NCBI RefSeq assembly: GCF_003944835.1
Contig: NZ_RWIV01000001.1
Span: forward strand, 3,134,530 to 3,198,529
From: Bacillus sp. HMF5848
Lineage (GTDB): Bacteria; Bacillota; Bacilli; Bacillales; HMF5848
DNA: 64,000 bases
Reading direction: 5' to 3'
Part shown: positions 43,945 to 54,833 of the stretch, piece after piece
Position numbering within the stretch: position 1 is the first letter of the stretch
Layout of the letters: every line of letters begins with the position of its first letter
Program-made: the position numbers and the translations under genes
The notes under the pieces: model-generated
The model's database searches: none
Told to the model about the DNA's origin: nothing
What the model saw: only the letters and a program-made list of their open reading frames with translations

Positions 43945-45216
43945 TCAGTCCATATTTCTAATTAAGGCATCACCAAATTCGGAACACTTTACTTCCGTTG
44001 CTCCATCCATTAAACGAGCGAAGTCATACGTTACAACTTTGGACGCTATTGTTTTCTCCATTGATTTCATGACTAAATCGGCAGCCTCTTGCCATCCTAA
44101 ATGCTCGAGCATAAGAACTCCAGATAAAATAACTGACGATGGATTAACTTTATCAAGATTTGCATATTTTGGCGCAGTACCGTGTGTTGCTTCGAAAATA
44201 GCATGTCCTGTTTCATAGTTGATGTTAGCTCCAGGAGCAATACCGATTCCACCTACTTGTGCTGCAAGGGCATCAGAAATATAATCACCATTAAGATTCA
44301 TAGTAGCTACAACATCAAATTCACGAGGGCGTGTTAAGATTTGCTGAAGGAAGATATCAGCAATGGCGTCTTTAATAATGATTTTCCCTGACGCCTCTGC
44401 ATCCGCTTGTGCTTTATTAGCGGCTTCCTTTCCTTCGTTTTCAACTATTCTATCATATTCGGCCCATGTAAAGACTTTGTCACCAAACTCTTGCTCTGCT
44501 AATTCATAACCCCAGTTTTTAAACGCACCTTCAGTAAATTTCATGATATTCCCTTTGTGCACGAGAGTTACTGACTTACGGTTATTTTCAATTGCATAAT
44601 TAATTGAAGCGCGTACTAATCGTTTCGTACCTTCTTCGGATACAGGCTTAATTCCGATACCTGATGTTTCAGGGAATCGAATTTTATTAACACCCATTTC
44701 ATTTTGTAAAAAAGCAATAAGTTTCTTAACTTCGTCTGAGCCTTTAGCATATTCAATTCCAGCATAAATATCTTCTGTATTTTCGCGGAAGATAACCATA
44801 TCTGTATCTTCTGGACGCTTAACAGGTGAAGGCACTCCGTTAAAATAGCGAACCGGACGTAAACAAACAAATAGATCAAGCTCTTGGCGCAATGCCACGT
44901 TTAATGAGCGAATTCCCCCACCGATAGGTGTCGTTAGTGGTCCTTTTATTGCAATTATGTATTCACGAATGACATCAAGCGTTTCAGCTGGTAACCATTC
45001 ACCTGTTGCATTGAATGCTTTCTCTCCAGCTAACACCTCTTTCCATACGATTTCCTTCTCACCGTTGTAAGCCTTCTTAACAGATGCTTCTAGAACACGT
45101 GAAGCAGCAGCCCAAATATCCGGTCCTATTCCATCCCCCTCAATGTATGGAATGATTGGATCATTTGGTACATTTAATACACCGTTGTCTACTGAAATTT
45201 TTTGCCCTTTTGTCAA
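43945..45216 (-). CDS. icd: Isocitrate dehydrogenase (NADP+)
   Basis: 423 aa, same length as B. subtilis Icd. Converts isocitrate to 2-oxoglutarate. Landmarks: [34 protein letters not shown] with substrate arginines, [31 protein letters not shown] and the C-terminal [20 protein letters not shown]. The [13 protein letters not shown] region is typical of NADP enzymes. Lies 91 bp behind citZ. Confidence 0.97.
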   Translation of the reverse strand: MTKGQKISVDNGVLNVPNDPIIPYIEGDGIGPDIWAAASRVLEASVKKAYNGEKEIVWKEVLAGEKAFNATGEWLPAETLDVIREYIIAIKGPLTTPIGGGIRSLNVALRQELDLFVCLRPVRYFNGVPSPVKRPEDTDMVIFRENTEDIYAGIEYAKGSDEVKKLIAFLQNEMGVNKIRFPETSGIGIKPVSEEGTKRLVRASINYAIENNRKSVTLVHKGNIMKFTEGAFKNWGYELAEQEFGDKVFTWAEYDRIVENEGKEAANKAQADAEASGKIIIKDAIADIFLQQILTRPREFDVVATMNLNGDYISDALAAQVGGIGIAPGANINYETGHAIFEATHGTAPKYANLDKVNPSSVILSGVLMLEHLGWQEAADLVMKSMEKTIASKVVTYDFARLMDGATEVKCSEFGDALIRNMD

Positions 45217-45254
45217 AAGAAAAACCTCCCATTATGTTGTCAATTCTAGATTGA

Positions 45255-45283
45255 AGGGGTTGAAATATATTGTATCAACCCCT
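45255..45283 (-). other. Intercistronic hairpin between citZ and icd
   Basis: GGGGTTGA / TCAACCCC 8-bp perfect stem with an 11-base loop, no T-run. It resembles a processing or stability element rather than a terminator. Confidence 0.65.
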
Positions 45284-45307
45284 ACACATTTTTATTTAGT
45301 ATTATTG

Positions 45308-46426
45308 TTACATTCTCTCGTCAACCGGTACATAGACCTGCATACCAGGTCCTGTGTATTCTGCACGAGGACGAATGAGACGATTGTTATCATATTGCTC
45401 TAAAATGTGTGCTAACCATCCAGATGCGCGGCTAACAGCAAAGATTGGAGTAAATAAATCATGGTCAATTCCTAAGCTATGATATACAGATGCTGAATAA
45501 AAATCAACATTCGGTGGAATATCTTTCTCTGCTGTAACAGTTTTTTCAATTGCTACAGACATGTCATACCATTTAGGTTCACCTGTTAATTTTGTAAGCT
45601 TCTCTGACATTTCTTTAAGATGCTTAGCACGTGGATCTCCAAAACGATATACGCGATGACCAAATCCCATGATTTTTTCTTTGTTTACCATCTTTTGTTG
45701 GATATATGGCTCAACGTTTGTAACATCACCGATTTCAGCTAACATCTTCATAACTCTTTCGTTAGCTCCGCCATGTAATGGGCCTTTTAAAGCTCCAATA
45801 GCAGCCACTATACCAGAATAAATGTCTGATAATGTAGCAACACAAACACGTGCGGTGAAAGTTGACGCATTTAACTCATGGTCAGCGTGAAGAACTAGCG
45901 CTTTATTAAATGCTTCAATAGCAATGGAGTCTGGCTCTTCACCTGTTAGCATATACAAAAAGTTACCTGCAAAGCTCAAATCATTGCGAGGAGCAATAGG
46001 CTCTAACCCTTTACGAATTCTTGCGAACGCAGTTGTAATTGTAGGGATTTTTGCTTGAATGCGAATAGCTTTACGATAATTCGCTTCTTCATCCATCGCT
46101 TCGGCTTCGTCGTCAAACTCGCCCAAAATAGAAACAGCCGAACGTAAAGCACCCATAGGATGAACCTTATTGATTGGCATAGCTTTAAAGTGGTCAATCA
46201 CTGCTTGTGGTATATCAGCACTATCAGCTAGCTGCTTTGTCAACTGTGCCAATTCTTCTTTATTCGGCAATTTACGATGCCATAGCAAATAAATAACTTC
46301 TTCAAAACTAGCATTTACAGCTAGATCATCGATGTTATACCCCACATATGTAAGTGTATCATCGATAATAGAACTAATACTTGATGTTGTTGCTACAACC
46401 CCTTCGAGACCTCGTGTTACTGTCAT
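45308..46426 (-). CDS. citZ: Citrate synthase
   Basis: 372 aa. Condenses acetyl-CoA and oxaloacetate. The small bacterial type with catalytic histidines in GALKGPLHGGANERV and IMGFGHRVYRFGDPRAKHL and aspartate in PPNVDFYSASVYHSLGI. AAAGGAGAGATGATTC precedes the ATG. Start of the citZ-icd-mdh block and probably its main promoter; I found no certain promoter or CcpC site by eye. Confidence 0.96.
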   Translation of the reverse strand: MTVTRGLEGVVATTSSISSIIDDTLTYVGYNIDDLAVNASFEEVIYLLWHRKLPNKEELAQLTKQLADSADIPQAVIDHFKAMPINKVHPMGALRSAVSILGEFDDEAEAMDEEANYRKAIRIQAKIPTITTAFARIRKGLEPIAPRNDLSFAGNFLYMLTGEEPDSIAIEAFNKALVLHADHELNASTFTARVCVATLSDIYSGIVAAIGALKGPLHGGANERVMKMLAEIGDVTNVEPYIQQKMVNKEKIMGFGHRVYRFGDPRAKHLKEMSEKLTKLTGEPKWYDMSVAIEKTVTAEKDIPPNVDFYSASVYHSLGIDHDLFTPIFAVSRASGWLAHILEQYDNNRLIRPRAEYTGPGMQVYVPVDERM

Positions 46427-46774
46427 GAATCATCTCTCCTTTACATAACTTTTTTCCCCTTGGCCATACCCACATCACTAGATTAAAAGATTTGTACATT
46501 TACATACTCAACACCTAAAAAGAAACGGCTTACATTTTTGAATGTTCAAACGAATCAACATAGTAGCCCTTATTGTTGAGTTGTTGATTAAAAGTTTGAA
46601 CATGCAACGAGAATATAACATACTTCATTGCATTCTTCATCTTCTAAGTGCATGAGACCTGTTTTGTGCTTATATGTAATTTATTTGACAGGTCGACAAG
46701 TTAATTATAAACAATTATCAGATTTTTGTGAATCAAAACAACCGAATCAATTAAAAAAATATTATTGCAATACA
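46427..46774. other. Gene-free stretch between citZ and ytwI
   Basis: 348 bp, AT-rich. It contains only short open frames without ribosome-binding sites. It should carry the citZ promoter and catabolite control, but I could not point to a convincing site. Confidence 0.45.
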
Positions 46775-47239
46775 TTATTTAATAAATATTTCAACTATTC
46801 TCATGCATGCATATGCAATCCCAGCACCAATTAATGGACCTACTGCTACACCTTTAAATACTGCTACCGCCAAAATCGTACCTAATACAAGTGCCGTCGT
46901 AATGTGAGGATCGTTCGCTAAAAGCTGAACTCCCCCTTTTGCTAATAAAGCAACAGCAATACCTGAGGCAAGAGCAATCCATGCATAATATGATTTAACA
47001 GCTGCAGTCATTTGTGAAAATCCTATCTCTCCTGTCGCAATTGGAACTAGTACTGCTATCGTAATAATAGTAACTCCTAATTGAATTCCCTTTGATTGTA
47101 AATAAGGAAATACCTTCACATCAAGTCCAATGACTTTTACTAAGAGTAAAAAAGCAACAGCAATTATAAGAGATTGGTTTTTGGCAACAAAACCGATAGT
47201 TAATAATATAATTAAAAAAATAATTGATTGACTGAACAA
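46775..47239 (-). CDS. ytwI: DUF441 family membrane protein YtwI
   Basis: 154-aa membrane protein with four to five helices (IIFLIILLTIGFVAK, IIAVAFLLLVKVIGL, LGVTIITIAVLVPIA, WIALASGIAVALLA, LGTILAVAVFKGVAVGPLIG). It has the DUF441 pattern with LANDPHITTALVLG. Same position next to citZ as in B. subtilis. Function unknown. Divergent from ytvI. Confidence 0.9.
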   Translation of the reverse strand: MFSQSIIFLIILLTIGFVAKNQSLIIAVAFLLLVKVIGLDVKVFPYLQSKGIQLGVTIITIAVLVPIATGEIGFSQMTAAVKSYYAWIALASGIAVALLAKGGVQLLANDPHITTALVLGTILAVAVFKGVAVGPLIGAGIAYACMRIVEIFIK

Positions 47240-47401
47240 GGTGTATGCTCTCCTCTATACAATTAAGACTTTACATATATAAGATATCGTAACATATAGA
47301 GACGATATCTGACAAAAATAGTGAATTTCTCATCTCTTTCCCATATTGCATAAAAGTTGTAAAATAAATATAATCGTAATTTTTGGAGGTGTCCTTTTAA
47401 T

Positions 47402-48520
47402 TTGTTAAACAAAAACTCTTTGTATTTGTTTTTGCGACTACTATTTGTAATTGCAATAGTTGTTGGTGGTAGTATAGCTTTGTATTACACTGCAACTTTA
47501 ACGTATCCATTTATCATAGCAATTATTATCGCTTTAATGATTAACCCAATTGTAAATTTCTTCGAGTTGCGTACTCGTATGCCTCGGTCTCTTGCCGTCT
47601 TTACGACTTTGATTATAATTCTTGCTTTTGCAGCTGGATTATTAACCTTAGTAGTAGCAGAAGTTTATAACGGTACCGTATATTTATCTAATACGTTACC
47701 ACAACATATTGATAAGTTAGCTTTATATATTGAGGAGTTGATAGCAGGTCAGATTATACCTTTTTATAATCAGTTGACAACGCTATTTAAAAACTTAAAT
47801 GCTGATCAACAAACAACCATCATTACAAACATTGAGAATGTAGGACAAAATTTAGCTGATAACATCGGATCATTTTTAAGTAATGTACTTGCTATTATTC
47901 CTGCTTTCTTGAAATGGATGCCGAATGCAGCAACTGTACTAGTTTTTTCTTTTTTAGCTACATTTTTTATTAGTAAAGACTGGGATAAACTTCGTCGATT
48001 AAGTCGAAAAGTTCTACCTGTAAAAGCAAGAACAAGTAGCAAAACGGTGTTTGTAGATTTACAAAAAGCGTTAGTAGGTTTCTTGAAAGCACAAGCTACT
48101 TTGATTTCCATTACAGCTATTATTATTTTAATAGGTCTGTTAATTTTTAGAGTTGAACATGCATTAACAGTCGCCCTTTTAATTGGAATTGTTGATGTAT
48201 TACCTTATTTAGGGACAGGTCTCGTATTTGTACCTTGGGTAATCTATTCTGCTGTAAGTGGCAATGTATTACTAGCGATACAGTTAGCTATATTATACAT
48301 AATAGTTATGGTAGTCAGACAATTACTTGAGCCAAAGGTGCTATCTCAAAGCATAGGTTTAGACCCACTTGCCACTCTAGTCTCACTATTTGTCGGTTTT
48401 AAGCTCATAGGATTTTTAGGACTTATTGCTGGGCCTGTAGTATTAGTTATCATTAAAACATTACACACGGCCAAAGTATTTGAAGATATTTGGGCATTTA
48501 TTAAAGGGAAACCCGCTTAA
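47402..48520 (+). CDS. ytvI: Sporulation integral membrane protein YtvI (AI-2E transporter family)
   Basis: 372-aa polytopic membrane protein of the AI-2E exporter/PerM family. Hydrophobic N-terminal helices, a soluble central stretch (about 90-165), then VDVLPYLGTGLVFVPWVIYS and the family-typical EPKVLSQSIGLDPLATLVSLFVG. It begins at TTG 47402, 10 bases after GGAGGTG. YtvI is associated with sporulation in Bacillus, but no transported compound is established. Followed by a strong terminator. Confidence 0.9.
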   Translation: MLNKNSLYLFLRLLFVIAIVVGGSIALYYTATLTYPFIIAIIIALMINPIVNFFELRTRMPRSLAVFTTLIIILAFAAGLLTLVVAEVYNGTVYLSNTLPQHIDKLALYIEELIAGQIIPFYNQLTTLFKNLNADQQTTIITNIENVGQNLADNIGSFLSNVLAIIPAFLKWMPNAATVLVFSFLATFFISKDWDKLRRLSRKVLPVKARTSSKTVFVDLQKALVGFLKAQATLISITAIIILIGLLIFRVEHALTVALLIGIVDVLPYLGTGLVFVPWVIYSAVSGNVLLAIQLAILYIIVMVVRQLLEPKVLSQSIGLDPLATLVSLFVGFKLIGFLGLIAGPVVLVIIKTLHTAKVFEDIWAFIKGKPA

Positions 48521-48540
48521 TTCTAAATATAATCAACATG

Positions 48541-48573
48541 AAAAGGCTGTTGGGGATTACCCAACAGCCTTTT
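48541..48573. terminator. Bidirectional terminator between ytvI and fxsA
   Basis: AAAAGGCTGTTGGG-gatta-CCCAACAGCCTTTT, a perfect stem with A- and T-flanks between convergent genes. Confidence 0.92.
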
Positions 48574-48584
48574 GTCTAATTTAG

Positions 48585-48974
48585 TTAACGTATAATAGTA
48601 AATTGACCTCTATCCATCATGCGCCGGATTACTTTCACAAGAAACGGTTTAATAATGGCTCGGGTCGCCGGAAAAAGCAAGAAAAATCCTATCGCATCAG
48701 TAATAAAGCCAGGCGTCAATAACACAACACCACCTACTAATATACACAATCCATCTATTACTGATTCACCTGGTATATGCCCTTGATTTACTTGCATTTG
48801 AGCATTTTGTAAAGTTCTCAAACCTTGCTGCTTCGCTAAAAAAGCTCCCAATACTCCTGTTAGAATAATAAGTAATACAGTAGGCCATGGGCCTATTATA
48901 TTACCCGCTAATACTAACAAGCCAATTTCTAAAGCCGGTACAATAATAATAAGTGCTAATAAGATTCGTAGCAT
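48585..48974 (-). CDS. fxsA: FxsA family membrane protein
   Basis: 129 aa from ATG 48974 (GGGAG 8 bases upstream); a 12-codon extension is unlikely. The FxsA pattern includes LLALIIIVPALEIGLLVLAG, VLGAFLAKQQGLRTL and LVGGVVLLTPGFITDAIGFFLLFPATR. E. coli FxsA suppresses F exclusion of phage T7; the normal role in Bacillus (YtzA) is unknown. Downstream of pyk on the minus strand. Confidence 0.88.
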   Translation of the reverse strand: MLRILLALIIIVPALEIGLLVLAGNIIGPWPTVLLIILTGVLGAFLAKQQGLRTLQNAQMQVNQGHIPGESVIDGLCILVGGVVLLTPGFITDAIGFFLLFPATRAIIKPFLVKVIRRMMDRGQFTIIR

Positions 48975-49217
48975 TGCATCAACTCCCATCTTGTTCTTTT
49001 TATTATACATATAGTGCTTGTTTATTTAAAATTCTAGAAAAGATTTTTTTAAAAAAATAACGCTCTTCAGCAACGTTACATACTGGTCGACACACTAAGC
49101 TCTAAAACAAGTTCTAACTTCCACAAGATCCATTAATTCAGCAAGGTTGAGTCATGAGCTTATACATATGAAATTCGGCGCATGGCAGTTTTTGTCTTTC
49201 ACCAATTTTCGGAGCGA
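48975..49217. other. Intergenic DNA between fxsA and pyk
   Basis: About 240 bp ahead of fxsA, AT-rich near 49011-49070. No gene or clear promoter recognised; the pyk terminator follows at 49218. Confidence 0.4.
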
Positions 49218-49261
49218 TAAAAAAACAAAGCGCTCGGAGAAATTCTCCAAAGCGCTTTGTG
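49218..49261 (-). terminator. Terminator of pfkA-pyk
   Basis: Minus strand ACAAAGCGCT..GGAG / CTCC..AGCGCTTTGT long stem followed by seven T. Confidence 0.9.
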
Positions 49262-49278
49262 TATATGTTATTAAGTTA

Positions 49279-51039
49279 TTACAATACTCCTGCATGACCT
49301 TGGTATACAACACCACGTCCTGCATCAACTGTAATTTCTTGACCTGCAGATAGTAAAGATGTAGCTCCCTCTACTCCTACAATAACTGGAATACCTAGGC
49401 TTAAGCCAACTACAGCAGCATGACTTGTTAAGCCACCTTCTTCAGTGATTAACGCAGAAGCCTTTTGAAGTGCATCCATCATGTCACGATCCGTACTAAT
49501 AGTTACTAAAACGCCACCCTCAGTCATTTTCTCATTAGCTTCCTGAGCATTTTTCGCAACAACCACTTTACCAAACGCTTGCTTACGACCAATACCTTGT
49601 CCTTTAGCAACGATGTCACCAACAACATGGATCTTCATTAAGTTTGTTGTACCTGTTTCGCCAACTGGTACACCAGCAGTAATAACTACAAGATCACCAT
49701 GCTTAATTACACCAGCAGATAAAGCTGTTTCTACAGATAGCTCAAGCATTTCGTCTGTTGTGTTAGATTGTTGACCAACCTGTGGATATACACCCCAAAC
49801 TAGTGCAAGCTTACGGCAAACTGAATCGTCTTTTGTTACAGCAACAATTGGTGCTTTAGGACGATATTTAGAAATCATTCTTCCTGTGTGACCACTTTGA
49901 GTAGGAGCAATGATAGCTTTTACATCAAGGTTTAAAGCTGTATGTGCAACCGATTGACTAATTGCATCAGTAATTGTAATTTCGCTTTCTCTTCTGCGTT
50001 TTTGCATGATTTCACGGTAATTTAAAGCTGTTTCTGCTTTCTTCGCAATGTTGTTCATTGTTTGAACCGCTTCAATTGGGTATGAACCCGCAGCTGTTTC
50101 ACCTGAAAGCATGATAGCATCTGTACCATCAAATATAGCATTTGCTACGTCACTAGCTTCCGCGCGTGTTGGGCGAGGATTGCGTTGCATAGAATCAAGC
50201 ATTTGTGTTGCAGTAATAACTGGTTTTCCTAATGCGTTACACTTTTTAATTAATTCTTTTTGAACTAGTGGAACATCTTCTGCTGGAATCTCAACACCTA
50301 GATCTCCACGCGCAACCATTAGACCATCAGATACCGCTAAAATATCATCGATATTGTCGACACCTTCTTGGTTCTCAATTTTAGGTACGATTTGAATATC
50401 TGATGCATTGTGCTCTTCTAATAGCTCACGAATTTCTAGAACATCAGAAGCACGGCGTACGAATGATGCAGCAACAAAGTCAACACCTTGTTCAATACCA
50501 AAACGAATATCGTTTGCATCTTTCTCAGTGATACCAGGAAGGTTTACTTTAACACCCGGTACGTTTACACCTTTTTTGTTTTTCAAAGTACCACTGTTTA
50601 AAATTTTAGTTAAAAGTTCATTTTTGTCTTTACGCACTTCAAGAACTTCTAGTCCGATTAGACCGTCGTCTAGTAAAATTTTAGAGCCTGGGAATACATC
50701 ATCTATAAGCCCTTCATATGTAACAGAAAACTTTTCTACTGTACCTAACACTTCAGTCATAGATACAATAATTTCATTTCCTTCAACAAGCTCAATTGCA
50801 CCATTTTCCATATTGTTGGTACGGATTTCAGGTCCTTTTGTATCTAAAAGAATAGCAATGCTCTTGTTAGTTCTTTTTGCTGCTTCACGAATGTTAATAA
50901 TACGAGCACCGTGCTCTTCATAATCACCATGTGAAAAGTTAAGACGAGCCACATTCATACCAGATTCGATTAATTTTGTTAAAGTCTCCACGCTCTCACT
51001 AGCGGGACCTATTGTACAAACAATTTTTGTTTTACGCAC
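49279..51039 (-). CDS. pyk: Pyruvate kinase
   Basis: 586 aa, the long Bacillus type. The catalytic domain has [27 protein letters not shown] and [20 protein letters not shown]. An extra C-terminal domain (about 480-586) resembles the phosphohistidine domain of PEP-utilising enzymes, with [23 protein letters not shown] start at 51039 with AGGAGG upstream. Forms an operon with pfkA, 49 bp apart, with a perfect palindrome in between. Confidence 0.96.
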   Translation of the reverse strand: MRKTKIVCTIGPASESVETLTKLIESGMNVARLNFSHGDYEEHGARIINIREAAKRTNKSIAILLDTKGPEIRTNNMENGAIELVEGNEIIVSMTEVLGTVEKFSVTYEGLIDDVFPGSKILLDDGLIGLEVLEVRKDKNELLTKILNSGTLKNKKGVNVPGVKVNLPGITEKDANDIRFGIEQGVDFVAASFVRRASDVLEIRELLEEHNASDIQIVPKIENQEGVDNIDDILAVSDGLMVARGDLGVEIPAEDVPLVQKELIKKCNALGKPVITATQMLDSMQRNPRPTRAEASDVANAIFDGTDAIMLSGETAAGSYPIEAVQTMNNIAKKAETALNYREIMQKRRRESEITITDAISQSVAHTALNLDVKAIIAPTQSGHTGRMISKYRPKAPIVAVTKDDSVCRKLALVWGVYPQVGQQSNTTDEMLELSVETALSAGVIKHGDLVVITAGVPVGETGTTNLMKIHVVGDIVAKGQGIGRKQAFGKVVVAKNAQEANEKMTEGGVLVTISTDRDMMDALQKASALITEEGGLTSHAAVVGLSLGIPVIVGVEGATSLLSAGQEITVDAGRGVVYQGHAGVL

Positions 51040-51065
51040 TGCAAAAACCCTCCTATTGACTTATA

Positions 51066-51081
51066 CTGGAAACGATTCCAG
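51066..51081. promoter_or_regulatory. Palindrome in the pfkA-pyk junction, cre-like
   Basis: CTGGAA-ACGA-TTCCAG, a perfect 6-bp inverted repeat. It agrees with the CcpA cre consensus at about 12 of 14 positions (TGGAATCGTTTCCA on the minus strand). It could equally be a short RNA hairpin near the pyk RBS. Confidence 0.4.
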
Positions 51082-51088
51082 CGATATA

Positions 51089-52054
<966 letters not shown>

Positions 52055-52208
52055 TCACCTCATCAATTATCACATAAGTAATATTAAAATACTTCTTAGT
52101 TCATATGTAAAGGAAAATTAAGAAGTTCAAAAATTCTTCATACTTCTAGTATGCATAACATGATAAAAATAACACGAAGAAAATTCGAACACAACCCTAA
52201 TTATATTG

Positions 52209-52239
52209 AAAAAAATGTGTGTCCTATAAAGGACACACA
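52209..52239 (-). terminator. Terminator of accDA
   Basis: TGTGTGTCC-tataaa-GGACACACA 9-bp perfect stem with seven T on the minus-strand exit, just behind accA. Confidence 0.92.
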
Positions 52240-52243
52240 ATCG

Positions 52244-53224
52244 TCAAATTTCCTTTACAACTTTTTCGGTACGTTCTTCATATTGTCCTATTGTTTTAAA
52301 CTTTTCATAACGAGTTTTAATCAAGATTTCTGGCTGTAAAGATTGTAAGCGCATCATAACTGGATAGAGAGCTTGGTCAATAAACTCAGCCTGTTGCTCT
52401 ACATCTTTGTGTGCACCGCCTCGAACTTCCCTTATAATCTCATCAATAATATTTAATTTTTTCAAATCAGGTGCTGTAATTTTCATCGTTTCTGCTGCAC
52501 GGCGCGCTTGAGAAGCATCCTTCCAAAGAATTGCAGCTGCTCCTTCAGGTGAAATAACAGAGTAAGTAGAGTTTTCTAGAATCAATATTTCGTTACCGAC
52601 TCCAAGTGCAAGAGCACCGCCACTTCCACCTTCGCCAATTACTATACAAATAATCGGTACCTTCAAGCCTGCCATCTCAAATAGGTTACGAGCAATCGCT
52701 TCACTTTGTCCCCGCTCTTCGGCAGCTTTTCCAGGATAAGCACCCTTTGTGTCTATAAAGCAAATAATAGGTCTCCCAAACTTATCTGCTTGCTTCATAA
52801 GGCGTAATGCTTTACGATACCCTTCTGGATGTGGCATACCGAAATTGCGACGAATATTTTCTTTTGTATCTTTTCCTCTTTGGTGACCAATTACAGTAAC
52901 AGGCACCCCATGATACGATGCAATACCACCTACTATAGCGGCATCATCTCCGAATAATCGATCACCATGACACTCAAAGAAATCATCGAATATAAAGTTA
53001 ATGTATTCTAAAGTTGTAGGTCTGTTTGGATGACGAGCAATTTGGACACGGTCCCATGGCTGCAAGTGATTGTATATATCGGCCTCTAGTTTAACGAGAC
53101 GTTGCTCAAGCTTCGAAATTTCTTGAACTAAGTTTACATCAGAGATCTCAGTAAACTCTTTTAGTTCATTTATTTTTTTCCGTAACTCTAGTATCGGCCT
53201 TTCAAATTCAAGCTCGCCTATCAT
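52244..53224 (-). CDS. accA: Acetyl-CoA carboxylase carboxyltransferase subunit alpha
   Basis: 326 aa. With AccD transfers carboxyl from biotin to acetyl-CoA, giving malonyl-CoA. Characteristic [40 protein letters not shown] and [20 protein letters not shown] with the oxyanion glycines. Its start overlaps the accD stop by 4 bases (ATGA), so the two subunits are made in step. Confidence 0.97.
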   Translation of the reverse strand: MIGELEFERPILELRKKINELKEFTEISDVNLVQEISKLEQRLVKLEADIYNHLQPWDRVQIARHPNRPTTLEYINFIFDDFFECHGDRLFGDDAAIVGGIASYHGVPVTVIGHQRGKDTKENIRRNFGMPHPEGYRKALRLMKQADKFGRPIICFIDTKGAYPGKAAEERGQSEAIARNLFEMAGLKVPIICIVIGEGGSGGALALGVGNEILILENSTYSVISPEGAAAILWKDASQARRAAETMKITAPDLKKLNIIDEIIREVRGGAHKDVEQQAEFIDQALYPVMMRLQSLQPEILIKTRYEKFKTIGQYEERTEKVVKEI

Positions 53225-54081
53225 GATAAATCACCTACCTTGTGATGAAGCTTTAAAATAAGTGTTAACTTCTCTTTCATACTATTACGATGAACTACCG
53301 CATCTAGTTGACCGTGCTTTAACAAAAACTCAGATGTTTGAAAATCGTCTGGTAAATCTTCACGAATAGTTTGCTCGATTATGCGACGTCCTGCAAACCC
53401 AATTAAAGCACCTGGCTCTGCTAAATTATAATCCCCTAAAGAAGCAAAACTAGCTGATACCCCCCCGGTTGTGGGATGAGTCATCACAGAAACAATTAAT
53501 CCTCCATTATCACTAAATAATCTTAGTGCAGAGCTTGTTTTAGCCATTTGCATTAAGCTTAGGACTCCTTCTTGCATACGTGCTCCACCTGAAGCAGTAA
53601 AAATAATGAAAGGTAGTTTTTTTTCATTAGCCCTTTCAATAGCTCTAGTAATCTTCTCGCCTACAACAGAGCCCATACTCCCCATACGAAAGTTTGAATC
53701 CATTACTGCCACTACAGCTGGAAATCCGTCAATTTGCCCCTCTCCTGTGACAACAGCTTCGTTAATTCCAGCCTTTTTCATGTCTTTAGAAAGTTTTTCT
53801 TCATACTCTGGGAATTGCAAAGGATTTTTCGAAAGTATGTCACTATCATATTCAAAAAATGTATCACTATCTAATACGCTATTTAGTCGTTCTCTCGCTG
53901 TCATTTGGTAGTGATATCCACAATTCATGCATACTTTGTCATTTTGTAATAACTCTTTTGTATACATTATTTTTTTACATTTAGGACACTTCGACATAAT
54001 GCCTTCAGGAACATCTTGCTTTCCTTGTTCAGAAGGAATTGTCGCATACTTCTTTCTTTTCGAAAAAATATCTTTCAGCAA
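53221..54081 (-). CDS. accD: Acetyl-CoA carboxylase carboxyltransferase subunit beta
   Basis: 286 aa. N-terminal zinc ribbon with C32, C35, C51 and C54 (CPKCKK, CMNCGYH) that contributes RNA or DNA contact and partner docking. Crotonase-fold domain with [20 protein letters not shown] and [18 protein letters not shown]. Upstream of accA in a two-gene operon behind the GntR-type regulator. In Bacillus accDA is FapR-controlled, but I did not identify a FapR site. Confidence 0.97.
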   Translation of the reverse strand: MLKDIFSKRKKYATIPSEQGKQDVPEGIMSKCPKCKKIMYTKELLQNDKVCMNCGYHYQMTARERLNSVLDSDTFFEYDSDILSKNPLQFPEYEEKLSKDMKKAGINEAVVTGEGQIDGFPAVVAVMDSNFRMGSMGSVVGEKITRAIERANEKKLPFIIFTASGGARMQEGVLSLMQMAKTSSALRLFSDNGGLIVSVMTHPTTGGVSASFASLGDYNLAEPGALIGFAGRRIIEQTIREDLPDDFQTSEFLLKHGQLDAVVHRNSMKEKLTLILKLHHKVGDLS

Positions 54082-54155
54082 GGTGTACCCCCCTATTTTC
54101 GCATCTTATTCCTTATACTTTAACAGCAAATAGCCAAGCATGATGTATAATCTTG

Positions 54156-54764
54156 TCAATTAGCTTTCGACATAACATGCATTTTTTTATCATAGAGTTC
54201 AAAGACTTCATGAAGGTTTTTACTTAGTAACGTCTCAACGAATGAATCAAAAAACTCTGGTGTAATAGTCACAGAGGGCTGATCTGTGACCTTACAATAA
54301 TCATAAACTATAGTCCAAATGCGATATAAAAGTTGATTCCCACAATTTTCAACAATAGTATGAATAAGAGCTTCATATGTTTTCGGCAAATTTGAGAAAA
54401 GTTTATCGTTAAGAGTATCATTTAATATACATAAGCGTAAGCAATCTTTTTCAAGAACCGTCCTTGTCTCTAAAAGATCCTGCTGTACAATGTCCTCTCG
54501 TAATAAAAAAGAGCCTAATAGTTTTATTAAATGATGGTCTTTAAAATCTCGAATAAATGTGCCTTCTCCACGTCTTGTCTCAATAAGACCAAGCAATTCC
54601 AGTGCACGTAGGGCTTCTCTAACAGAAGAGCGTCCGCAAGAAAGACGTTCACTTAATTCTCGTTCGGACGGAATTTTGTCTCCCGCTGTCAAATGATCCT
54701 CTTCCATGATTGCCCTTATTTTCCACACTATATCAACAAACATTTTTTGCCTTTGTTCTGTCAT
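54156..54764 (-). CDS. GntR/FadR family transcriptional regulator
   Basis: 202 aa. N-terminal winged helix with GDKIPSERELSERLSCGRSS and VREALRALELLGLIETRRGE, then an all-helical FCD-like effector domain (about 75-200). FadR-type GntR proteins usually bind acyl-CoA or organic acids. The place between malic enzyme and accDA hints at control of malate or malonyl-CoA supply, which is inference from position. It is about 74 bp from accD. Confidence 0.85.
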   Translation of the reverse strand: MTEQRQKMFVDIVWKIRAIMEEDHLTAGDKIPSERELSERLSCGRSSVREALRALELLGLIETRRGEGTFIRDFKDHHLIKLLGSFLLREDIVQQDLLETRTVLEKDCLRLCILNDTLNDKLFSNLPKTYEALIHTIVENCGNQLLYRIWTIVYDYCKVTDQPSVTITPEFFDSFVETLLSKNLHEVFELYDKKMHVMSKAN

Positions 54765-54833
54765 TGGTTATCACCGCTCTGTTCTTAAAAAGCACAGGAT
54801 GTACTTTCTAGCTTACATATTTAATAGTAATTG

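Noticed and set aside
46628-46834. 68-codon frame between citZ and ytwI
   Set aside because: No RBS, AT-rich composition, and it runs antisense into ytwI.
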